Source: CAVWZH01 sp963765285 (GTDB lineage Bacteria > Acidobacteriota > Terriglobia > Terriglobales > Acidobacteriaceae). From it: a DNA stretch of 64,000 bases. The stretch is taken from the NCBI GenBank assembly GCA_963765285.1, contig CAVXVR010000004.1:558001-622000 (forward strand). Reading direction: 5' to 3'. The notes under the pieces were generated by a model that was not told the origin of the DNA, ran no database searches, and was given only the letters and a program-made list of their open reading frames with translations. Positions 16,601 through 22,884 of this stretch are shown here, one piece after another. The first letter of the stretch is position 1, and every line of letters begins with the position of its first letter. A program made the position numbers and the translations under genes.

Positions 16601-17268
16601 ACCTGGCTGCCGAGCGCGGGAACTCCATCCTTGATCACCGTCACCGGCTTACGGTTTCCGGCATCTACGATGTCCCGTGGAACAAGACCAGCTCCAGCTG
16701 GATGAAGCGTAACCTGCTGGGCAACTACGAAATCGCTCCCGTCTTCACCTGGGAATCCGGTCAATGGGGAACGGTACAGAGCGGTCTCGATTCGAACCTG
16801 AACGCAGACGGCGCTCCCGATCGGGCCATTTTCAATCCGAATGGCGTACGCAACACTGGGAGTGACATCGTGGCCTTGACCAATAACACTGCATGTTCCC
16901 TGCCGCCCTGCGTGGTCGCTTATCAGGCGCTCACGCCCAGTGCGCAGTACATCGTGGCCGGAAACGGCACGCTCCCAACTTCCAGTCGGAATACTCTCAC
17001 TACCCCACCCATCAACAACTGGGACATCACGCTGGCGAAGCATATCGCGCTGGGCGAGCGCTATCGCGTCGAATTCCTGGCGCAGGCGCTGAATGCATTC
17101 AACCATCCCGAGTTCGTGACCGGCAGCCCTAACCAGGCGTTGCAGATCTCGGACGTAGGCTCGCAGCGGAATTACTTCATTCCCAACGCGCCTAACTTCT
17201 TCAGCCCGCGGCAGAGCTTTCCAAGCAACGCGCGGACGCTGCAACTGGCGATGAAGTTCACCTTCTAA
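13666..17268 (+). CDS. TonB-dependent receptor (Oar-like) with carboxypeptidase-regulatory-like N-terminal domain
   Basis: 1200 aa. Start chosen at ATG 13666 because GAGGAG lies six bases upstream; the frame is open further 5' but without support. A hydrophobic segment (SSLLLLALFALLSM) acts as signal peptide. Residues about 60-150 are a CarboxypepD_reg-like beta-sandwich (GTITDSSGAAVTTADITATN...GEYRFDNLLVGMYKI). A plug region follows (QDLPTTG..., NNNFTVEGVDNND), then an outer-membrane beta-barrel ending in LQLAMKFTF with terminal aromatic residue. These Oar-type receptors are expanded in Acidobacteriota and are thought to import large or complex substrates. The substrate is not predictable. 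Confidence 0.93.
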   Translation: MKCAGTTREHFDSHNAHNSFVRMFLSPRNSGTQLLSSSLLLLALFALLSMTATASFGQAISGNIVGTITDSSGAAVTTADITATNVATGVVATAKPNGAGEYRFDNLLVGMYKISVKATGFRTVNVQAEVQLNTTGTANVTLVPGATTETVEVSGEAPIIDTTTAQLQTTYENKQLQDLPTTGLGFNSLSGQNLGVLNLSLLQSGVGSTGGLGAGTGPSVGGQRPRNNNFTVEGVDNNDKGVTGPLIYVPSDAVSNFTLLQNQFNSEFGHSTGGQFNIVVRNGTNSFHGTAYEYFQNRNLNAIDQSVANSTTPGQPVVNPRFDSNRFGGQVGGPIVKNKLFFFVNYEYAPLGQAAVPGAPVLAPTAAGYATALADAGVSAANINALKAWALAPTACSPAQVSAGICPDAIKDGSGNILTPAGSLPLTGLANGSGVQVGVLPILAPFYVNYTALTTSMDYNLSDRDQIRGRYIYNKNATLDISAQLPEFFTPAPEPFHLIALSEYHTFSPVVTNEFRVGYNRTGFDLVDPGLKFLPTLDLFPNITINDLGQLDVGPDPNAPQYSTQNLYQAVDNITWIKGSHTLKFGLEGRRSISPQKFIQRSRGDYIWNSFDGYAHDIVPDGSVAQRSFGSVGYSGDQYGIFWYVNDTWKVRSNVSLNLGVRYEYTSTPYGWTQQSLNSVANIPGLITFGSPQAPTHNFMPRVGFAYSPGNSGNTSIRGGFGLGYDVLYDNIGTTERPPQIGSTANCPNPALCLTPFLANGGIKPQPSSGITILDPVTARQNTSAYLPNNVQYPYSESWNLGIQHVFGKDYTAEVRYVGTRGIDLDTQNILNFVDGATAANHLPTFLQAPSQAQLNALTTTWASLDPTCNTPPPNNNPLCPSGVGDAPGTLSQGYNDIGTGPGGFYDPQYFNSGFFSPITAFMPWGSSTYHGLQNQLSRRFDNGLQFQVAYTYSHLIDNSTADFHSTDISPRRPQDFRNLAAERGNSILDHRHRLTVSGIYDVPWNKTSSSWMKRNLLGNYEIAPVFTWESGQWGTVQSGLDSNLNADGAPDRAIFNPNGVRNTGSDIVALTNNTACSLPPCVVAYQALTPSAQYIVAGNGTLPTSSRNTLTTPPINNWDITLAKHIALGERYRVEFLAQALNAFNHPEFVTGSPNQALQISDVGSQRNYFIPNAPNFFSPRQSFPSNARTLQLAMKFTF

Positions 17269-17280
17269 CCCACACCCTCA

Positions 17281-17311
17281 AAGGGAGGCACGCAAGTGCC
17301 TCCCTTTTTTT
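17281..17311 (+). terminator. Rho-independent terminator of the TonB-dependent receptor
   Basis: Perfect 11-bp stem (AAGGGAGGCAC with GTGCCTCCCTT) around a GCAA loop, followed by a T-run, 12 nt past the stop. Confidence 0.92.
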
Positions 17312-17375
17312 GTGCCTGCACATTGATGTTTTGGATTTCCGATCGCTAAGCGGGATTATTGCCGCAAGCTATAGA

Positions 17376-17895
17376 TCACGATTCCTGTTCCGCACCCTCT
17401 GCCATCTGCGCCGATAGCCGCAGGAACAACATGTACAACACTATCGCGAGATTGGCCACCAGTACGGTAGCGTGCAGCAGGCTCGGCCGCCGCAGGAGTT
17501 CATATAATTCGAATGGAAGGTAGAGAGCGCCCGCTACCAGGGCAAACCATTCTGCCCAGGGACGCGCGTGCCATAGCCCGTAGGCTTCGATGAAGCGGAT
17601 CGTGGAATAAGCAGCCGCTCCAGCCGCGACCGCCCACAGCTTGGCATCGGTAACGTTGTCGGCGAGGTTCAGAAAGACCTGTGCATAATGATGCTCTGGA
17701 CTCACATGGAGCACGCGAAGTAGATTCTCGGCCGCGTCCCAGGCGTCGCGATGCACCAGCGACACCACGCCGAAGCCAAGCAGCAGCACCGCCAGCCCCT
17801 TGGCCAGTTCGAACAAGGGCCACGGCACGCAGGGCACGGATCTGGGAGATCTTCCCGTGCATTTTTGCGGTCAGGGCTTGCGGCAACTTTCGCAT
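17376..17895 (-). CDS. DUF2127 membrane protein (frame broken by one inserted base)
   Basis: The N-terminal part (ATG 17895, MRKLPQALTAKMHGK...RALRAVAL) and the remainder (FELAKGLAVLLLGFG...) are in different frames. Removing one T from the TT at 17815-17816 joins them into a 172-aa DUF2127 protein, since RALRAVALFELAKG is the usual start of this family. It has about four transmembrane helices, including FELAKGLAVLLLGFGVVSLVH and a C-terminal hydrophobic helix. Function in the family is unknown. The gene lies 11 nt downstream of fetB on the same strand. The break is either a recent mutation or a sequence error; several similar breaks occur in this window. Confidence 0.75.
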
Positions 17896-17906
17896 CTGAA
17901 AAGATT

Positions 17907-18695
17907 CTATCGTCCGGGCTGCAAAAGCAACTGCTCCGCCGGTGAAAAAATTCGCCCGCGTACCAGAACAGTGCTCACCAGCGAAGTCAGCCCCGAAGCG
18001 GCAAAAATCATGGACAACACGACAAACTGGTAAATCGCCGCGTAGATCGGCCGAGCTCCCGAGAGCAGCATGCCTGCCATCAGGCCGGGAATCCACACGA
18101 TCCCGAGAGATCGCAGGTTATCCATCGCCGGAATCAGACTGGCCTCAACCGAGGCCTGCACATAAGTCGCTACGCTGTTACCCGTGTCTGCCCCCAAAGC
18201 GAGCGCCGTCTCAATCTCGCCCGTGTGCGCCAGCACATCGGAACGAAAACGGTTCAGGGTCAACCCATTCGTATTCATGGCATTGGCGATAATCATGCTT
18301 CCCACCGGAACCAGAGCCGTGATTCCCGTATCAATCACACCCAGCCACGTCATCAGCAAAATCACCGATCCGGCGCCACATGCGATGGCACACAGGGAAA
18401 CCTGGAAGACCTGGGGCACGCCTTTAGCCCGGCGCGCTGAAGTAGCGGCCGCTGCCACCACCATGCCCGCAAGCAGGAACACACTGGTCCAGCGCGGCCC
18501 GCCCAACAGAAGAAAAAGGATCGAGCCCACCGCGATGATCTGCACCAAACCTCGGATCATCGCAATGAGGATTTCCCCTTCCAGGTGAATCTGCCGCCCG
18601 CGGGCCAGCAGGACGACCACCAAAGCCGCCAGCGCCGCTGCGCCTGCCTGGGCGAATCCGAGGCTAAGCGGATTGTGAAAGAACAGCTTAAGCAT
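17907..18695 (-). CDS. fetB: FetB/UPF0014-type ABC transporter permease
   Basis: 262 aa from ATG 18695 (MLKLFFHNPL); this start overlaps the upstream ATPase gene by 8 bp, consistent with coupling. It has multiple transmembrane helices and the family segment GSMIIANAMNTNGLTLNRF followed by EIETALALGA, and GIVWIPGLMAGMLLSGA. In E. coli FetAB is described as an iron exporter that helps under oxidative stress; the substrate here is inferred from family only. The protein is intact, unlike the genes on both sides of it. Confidence 0.85.
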   Translation of the reverse strand: MLKLFFHNPLSLGFAQAGAAALAALVVVLLARGRQIHLEGEILIAMIRGLVQIIAVGSILFLLLGGPRWTSVFLLAGMVVAAAATSARRAKGVPQVFQVSLCAIACGAGSVILLMTWLGVIDTGITALVPVGSMIIANAMNTNGLTLNRFRSDVLAHTGEIETALALGADTGNSVATYVQASVEASLIPAMDNLRSLGIVWIPGLMAGMLLSGARPIYAAIYQFVVLSMIFAASGLTSLVSTVLVRGRIFSPAEQLLLQPGR

Positions 18696-19385
18696 GCAGC
18701 ACCTCCGCAACCGGTCCAGATCGCACCACGCGTCCTGCAACCAGCAGTAATGCGCGTTTCGCCAGGCGCAGAGCCTGAGCGGCATCGTGTGTCACGACAA
18801 TGCACGTCAAACCCTGCCCATGCATGATGGTTTCGAGCAAGGCTTCAACTTCAAGTTTGGCATCGTCATCCAGAGAGGATGTTGGTTCGTCGAGAAGCAG
18901 AATGTCGGGGCGATTGGCCAATGCCCGGGCCAACGAAACACGCTGGGCTTCGCCGCCAGAAAGATTAGCGACGTTTCGATCGCCGTAGCCGGACAGCCCC
19001 ACTCGCAGCAGCATACTCTTCCAACATCTTTTGCGGCAGGTCTTCGCCGCGCTGCGCCGGGCCGTAGCGCAGGTTTTGCGTCGACGTTGCCGGGAAACAA
19101 GAAAGGCCGCTGCGTCACCATGCCTACTCTACGGCGCAATTCGCGGGCAGGGATCGTTCGGTAGTCGATTCCTTCCAGATACACCGTGCCCGAGGTGGGT
19201 TCATCCAGCCGGTTCAGCAGGCGCAGCAAGCTGCTCTTCCCTGCACCGCTCGGTCCGGTGATGGCCAGAACCTCGCCTTTGTATAGCTCAAAGCTTATGT
19301 CGTCCAACAGCGCCTTGCCGTTCACCACCCGGGCCAGGTGTTCGGCCTTCAGGATTGGAGTGGCGGGAGTGGAAGGAGCATTCAC
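18688..19385 (-). CDS. fetA: FetA-type ABC transporter ATP-binding protein (two one-base insertions)
   Basis: The reading frame changes twice. The first frame carries Walker A (GPSGAGKSS) and the Q-loop (VTQRPFLFPGNV). Omitting one A in the T4/A4 run at 19074-19077 gives NLRYGPAQRGEDLPQKMLEE. Omitting the base at 19015 gives MLLRVGLSGYGDRNVANLSGGEAQR (ABC signature LSGGEAQ), Walker B (DILLLDEPTSSLD) and the H-loop (VVTHD). The corrected product is a complete ABC ATPase of about 231 aa, directly upstream of the FetB permease. All catalytic motifs are preserved, so decay is recent or the breaks are sequence errors. Confidence 0.8.
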
Positions 19386-19409
19386 GTTGAGGCCCGCCGC
19401 GGTAGAAAC

Positions 19410-20378
19410 TCAGCCTCGCCCGGCGGCGCGAAGTTCGTCGACAATCTCCCGTGCAGCTTTGCGGGCGGCCTCCTGCTGGGTTACATCGAACGAAATCGCC
19501 CCCACACGGGCATGGCCGCCGCCGCCGTAGCGTTCACAGATTTTGGCAAGATTTATTGTCGGCTCGGTTGCCGCCCAGGGATTCGAGCCTACAGACACCT
19601 TTACCCGGAAACTGCTCTTGCTCAATCCCACGCTGTACGTGCACTCAGGATGCAAATGATAGGGAATAAACTTGTTGTATCCCTCAAGGTCCTGATCCGT
19701 AATGTCGAAGAACAGCGTGCCATCTCTCGACTCGATGCGTTCCCGCAAGACTTCAATTGAGCGCTGGTGACGCGCCAGCAGGGGCGGCAGCCGGGACGCA
19801 ACGAAAGGTTCGTTGAGCACTTCTGCCAGAGACTCGCTCGCCAGCAAAGGAATCAGCCTGGGGATAAAACCGTGGTCTTGCGCGGTCTCGATCACCATGG
19901 TCAGCTTCATGGCGGGTTCCTTCATCTCCACGGCGGTTTTCGCGTCCGGATACATCGCGCCATCAATGATGTCGGCCCAGCGCACCAGATCCCCGACGGG
20001 TTTCGTATCCATGCCGAATCGCCGCTCGGCAATCATGGCGATAAAACCCGTGCAGGACTTGAAGTCAGGATCATAAAACTTCTGATTGCTTTGGTCCTGT
20101 TCGAAGTGCGAGGCGTCGTCCGGCGATAGAAATGCGCTTTGATGGTGGTCGAACCACCAGGTGATCTTGGGCGAGCTGGAGTATTTGAAATCCACGATGG
20201 CGTTCTCATCGCCATCGAACTGTTTCTCGTCGAACAGCGCGCCAGCGCGGTGCAGCAGACCGGAGAACACAAACTCGGCGTCACCCCGGATTCTTTCGCG
20301 GTAGAACCGCGAGAAAAGCGCAGCCGAACAGGCTCCGTCGAAGCAGCGATCGTGATAGAAGACCCGGATTCTCAACAT
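19410..20378 (-). CDS. DHH-superfamily phosphohydrolase
   Basis: 322 aa from ATG 20378 (MLRIRVFYHDRC), with AAAGGG just upstream; a further in-frame ATG at 20408 is less likely. The N-terminal DHH-type part has YHDRCFDGACSA, IVDFKYS and the metal-binding WWFDHHQSAF. The C-terminal part has the DHHA1-like glycine motif GGGGHARVGAISF. Related proteins are phosphoesterases acting on nucleotides or short oligonucleotides; the substrate is unknown. It lies 24 nt upstream of fetA on the same strand. Confidence 0.82.
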   Translation of the reverse strand: MLRIRVFYHDRCFDGACSAALFSRFYRERIRGDAEFVFSGLLHRAGALFDEKQFDGDENAIVDFKYSSSPKITWWFDHHQSAFLSPDDASHFEQDQSNQKFYDPDFKSCTGFIAMIAERRFGMDTKPVGDLVRWADIIDGAMYPDAKTAVEMKEPAMKLTMVIETAQDHGFIPRLIPLLASESLAEVLNEPFVASRLPPLLARHQRSIEVLRERIESRDGTLFFDITDQDLEGYNKFIPYHLHPECTYSVGLSKSSFRVKVSVGSNPWAATEPTINLAKICERYGGGGHARVGAISFDVTQQEAARKAAREIVDELRAAGRG

Positions 20379-20487
20379 TTCCCTTTCGCGGCACTCCCCC
20401 GACCGCATGGCGAGGCCGCCTACCAAAAGGAAATAGGATTGCCATCCGGGAAGATTCTGTCAAGCGAAGAACTTGGATACTCCGGCT

Positions 20488-20928
20488 TTACTTCGCGTTC
20501 GCCTGCTGTTCTGCCAAGTCGCCAATCACGGGAAGTTTGAACATTTGCCCTTGATATGCCTTAATCAGCAGAATGATCCACAGCACGAAGAGTCCCAGGC
20601 CAACCACGAAATGCAACGGAATCGTAAGTAAGATCAGGCCGGGAACCGCACCCAGAACGGACAGCCCGACATGAATCACAATCCAGGCCACACAAAAGAA
20701 GATGCTCTGAAAAGCGTGAAAACGGATAAAGCGGTTCCTGTTGTACGGTTCGACCACCAGAAAGATGATCGCCGGAATGATGGTGACGTAAGCCAGCAGG
20801 CCCGCTATGTTGTCCGTCATTCCTCCGGTCGCTCCCTGAGCGGCCCGCGCCGGCGCTTTCGCGCTGCAGGCCGGACACATCGTTGAACCGTCAGCAATCT
20901 GCATCCCACATCCGCTGCAAAAGGCCAT
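20488..20928 (-). CDS. Zinc-ribbon DUF4870 membrane protein
   Basis: 146 aa, ATG 20928 preceded by GAGGGGG. Residues 1-25 are a zinc ribbon with two paired cysteines (FCSGCGMQ, MCPACSAK). The rest is DUF4870 (Tic20-like): three to four hydrophobic helices with the family feature YNRNRFIRFHAFQS between helices. The molecular function of DUF4870 is not established. It is a monocistronic gene. Confidence 0.85.
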   Translation of the reverse strand: MAFCSGCGMQIADGSTMCPACSAKAPARAAQGATGGMTDNIAGLLAYVTIIPAIIFLVVEPYNRNRFIRFHAFQSIFFCVAWIVIHVGLSVLGAVPGLILLTIPLHFVVGLGLFVLWIILLIKAYQGQMFKLPVIGDLAEQQANAK

Positions 20929-21368
20929 GGATCCCCCTCGGCACTCAATGCCCTAACCAAAATGCACGCCCCAACCAGTCGCGCGCAAGTTAGCAGAATT
21001 GCCCTGCGAAGGCAAACGGAATCATGTATTGGGGCAGTCAAATAAACCCCTTACTTTTGTCACCCCGACAAGGAGCGCAGTGACAAGGAGGAATCTGCTC
21101 TCCCCGACGGGATTGCGAAGCTGTCGGCCTGCAACAGATTGCTCCTCTTCGCTACGCGAATCGTCGGAATGACAAGTCTAATTTATACAAACTGCACTAC
21201 CGCGCGGTTGCGGGTGCCACGGTTTTATTCTTCAGAGACAGACCTTCAGAAGAGACAGACCCTTCAGACTCTCCCACCAGTTGACGGAATGAAATCCGCG
21301 GAGTAACGTGGCCTGCGTTTTAACCGAAGCACTCGGGCACGGATCACCGGCTGGAAAGGTGGCTCACT
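20929..21368. other. Intergenic region with an inverted-repeat element
   Basis: No gene was supported in this 0.44-kb gap. It holds the 119-bp palindromic element at 21057-21175 and the promoters of the two flanking divergent zinc-ribbon genes. Confidence 0.6.
21057..21175. repeat. MITE-like palindromic repeat (~119 bp)
   Basis: The left end (TTGTCACCCCGAC…, then GGAGCGCAGTGA and AGGAGGAATCTG) matches the reverse complement of the right end (CAGATTGCTCCTC… to GTCGGAATGACAA) over about 40 bases with scattered mismatches. This is the form of non-coding palindromic elements that I recall as common in acidobacterial genomes. No transposase is present. Confidence 0.6.
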
Positions 21369-22082
21369 TTGTTCTGCCCCCACTGCGGCAAAGCGATCGC
21401 GGACGGAAGCCAGTTCTGCAATTTGTGCGGAGCTACGGTGGCAACTCCGTCCTCCACCACTCCCTCCGAATCAGTCGGCCCTCAGCAGACCAGCGGCAAA
21501 GCCATCGCCAGCCTGGTGCTGGGATTTTTCTCTTACATATTCCCCGTCGCCATCGCTGGAATCATTCTGGGGCACATTTCTCTTTCGGAAATCCGCAAGA
21601 GCGCGGGTCGGTTGAAAGGCCGGGGCCTGGCCATCGCTGGCCTGATTATGGGTTACATGGGTATCGCGGCGATCCCGTTCATTTTGATCATTGCTGCCAT
21701 CGCGATTCCTAATCTCCTAAGAGCACGAATCTCGGCCAACGAGGCCTCAGCCGTTCAAATCGTACGTATCCTGAGCACGGCCGAAGTGCACTACTCCGTC
21801 GCCCACCCCGAGGCGGGATTCACCTGCTCGCTCTCAGACCTCGGCAGCTCGATGGAAGTGCCATTAGCCGGTAATCAGAAACATGGCTACGTCTTCGCGC
21901 TCTCCGGCTGCTCGGCGGAAACGCCCGGCGGACCCAACGTGAAGTATCAAATCGTAGCTTACCCACTCGCCAATCACCAGAGCGGGGTCCGCACTTTCTG
22001 TTCGGACGAATCCGGCATCATCAAGTCTGACGAGAGCGGCTCTCCACAGGCATGCCTGGAGAATGGCACGATCCTGCATTAG
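21369..22082 (+). CDS. Zinc-ribbon / DUF4190 / pilin-like fusion protein
   Basis: 237 aa from TTG 21369 (FCPHCGKAIADG), with GGAAAGGTGG upstream. Residues 1-25 are a zinc ribbon (CPHCGK, CNLCGA). Two hydrophobic segments with GIILGHISLSEIRKS between them are DUF4190-like (about 45-100). A third hydrophobic helix (IPFILIIAAIAIPNLLRARISANEASA) followed by alpha-spine-like residues closely resembles the N-terminus of type IV pilins, and the C-terminal part has four cysteines in a globular region. No prepilin peptidase site in the usual N-terminal position is present because the segment is internal. Function unknown. Confidence 0.75.
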   Translation: MFCPHCGKAIADGSQFCNLCGATVATPSSTTPSESVGPQQTSGKAIASLVLGFFSYIFPVAIAGIILGHISLSEIRKSAGRLKGRGLAIAGLIMGYMGIAAIPFILIIAAIAIPNLLRARISANEASAVQIVRILSTAEVHYSVAHPEAGFTCSLSDLGSSMEVPLAGNQKHGYVFALSGCSAETPGGPNVKYQIVAYPLANHQSGVRTFCSDESGIIKSDESGSPQACLENGTILH

Positions 22083-22092
22083 ACAAAACACT

Positions 22093-22593
22093 TCAAACTA
22101 AATGTGAAGCATTGTTTTTCTTGCCACAATCTTCGCATATCCCATAAATCTGAAAGGTGTGGCGGGTAGTGACGTAATGATGTTTGCGCCCGATCTCTTC
22201 TTCCAGGCCGTCCACCTCGGGCGAGAAGAATTCCACCGAACTCCCGCACTCCGTGCAGACCATGTGGTGATGGCTGCGCCGGTTGTACTGGTGTTCGTAG
22301 CGGGCGATGCCGTCGTGGAAGGCGACTTCGCTGGCCAGCCCACATTCCGCCAGCAGCTTCAGAGTGCGGTAGACGGTCGTAAAACCAATCCGCGGGTCCT
22401 GCTGTTGCACGAGACGGTGCAGTTCGTTGGTGGAAAGGTGCTCCCGCGTTTCAAGGAACGTGCGCAGGATGGTGTCGCGCTGCGCGGTATGCTTCAGGCC
22501 CACGCGCTTGAGATGACGATGCAGAATGGCTTCCGCCTCGCGGATCATCTCTCGCGAGATCGTGGGTTGATCGTCAATGCGCTTTTGCAACAT
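22093..22593 (-). CDS. Fur-family metalloregulator (PerR/Zur/Fur group)
   Basis: 166 aa from ATG 22593. The winged helix has LKHTAQRDTILRTFLE and GFTTVYRTLKLLAECGL; the dimerisation part has HHHMVCTECGSSVEF and ICEDCGKKN, i.e. two CxxC structural zinc motifs. It could be Fur, PerR or Zur; the HYVTTRHTFQIYG segment does not decide between them. It is convergent with the zinc-ribbon gene upstream. Iron- or peroxide-responsive repression is the general family role. The nearest potentially iron-related genes are fetAB. Confidence 0.9.
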   Translation of the reverse strand: MLQKRIDDQPTISREMIREAEAILHRHLKRVGLKHTAQRDTILRTFLETREHLSTNELHRLVQQQDPRIGFTTVYRTLKLLAECGLASEVAFHDGIARYEHQYNRRSHHHMVCTECGSSVEFFSPEVDGLEEEIGRKHHYVTTRHTFQIYGICEDCGKKNNASHLV

Positions 22594-22710
22594 GGTTTTC
22601 TGTGGCGTCGGTCGATCTCCAGTCGTCGATTTCCAGAAGATGATACTGGGGTTTCGGCGTCACGCCAACTCGCTATCCAAGGGACAGTGCGGTTGTTTTC
22701 CACCACAAAG

Positions 22711-22815
22711 GGCACCCTTCGACTGCGCTCAGGGCAAGCTCCGGTACACGAAGGGGGACCCTTGGATTGATTTCCTTCGTGAAACTTCGTGTCCTTCGTG
22801 GTTTTCCGTTTTTTC
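22711..22815. repeat. Dispersed non-coding repeats
   Basis: Contains CCTTCGACTGCGCTCAGGG followed by an ACGAAGGGG return, which can form an imperfect hairpin, and then GTGAAACTTCGTG and TCCTTCGTGG units. The second type is related to CCTCCGTGG-like strings at 31190-31240 and 49670-49700. Confidence 0.45.
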
Positions 22816-22884
22816 ATTTCATTGATCACGTCAGCCAGACGCATTTGTGTTCCAGTCGCACCCATCCTAGAATCAGAGACTCGC

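Noticed and set aside
16057..17244. 395-codon minus-strand frame inside the TonB-dependent receptor
   Set aside because: Long antisense frame expected from codon bias in a high-GC gene; no signal or domain.
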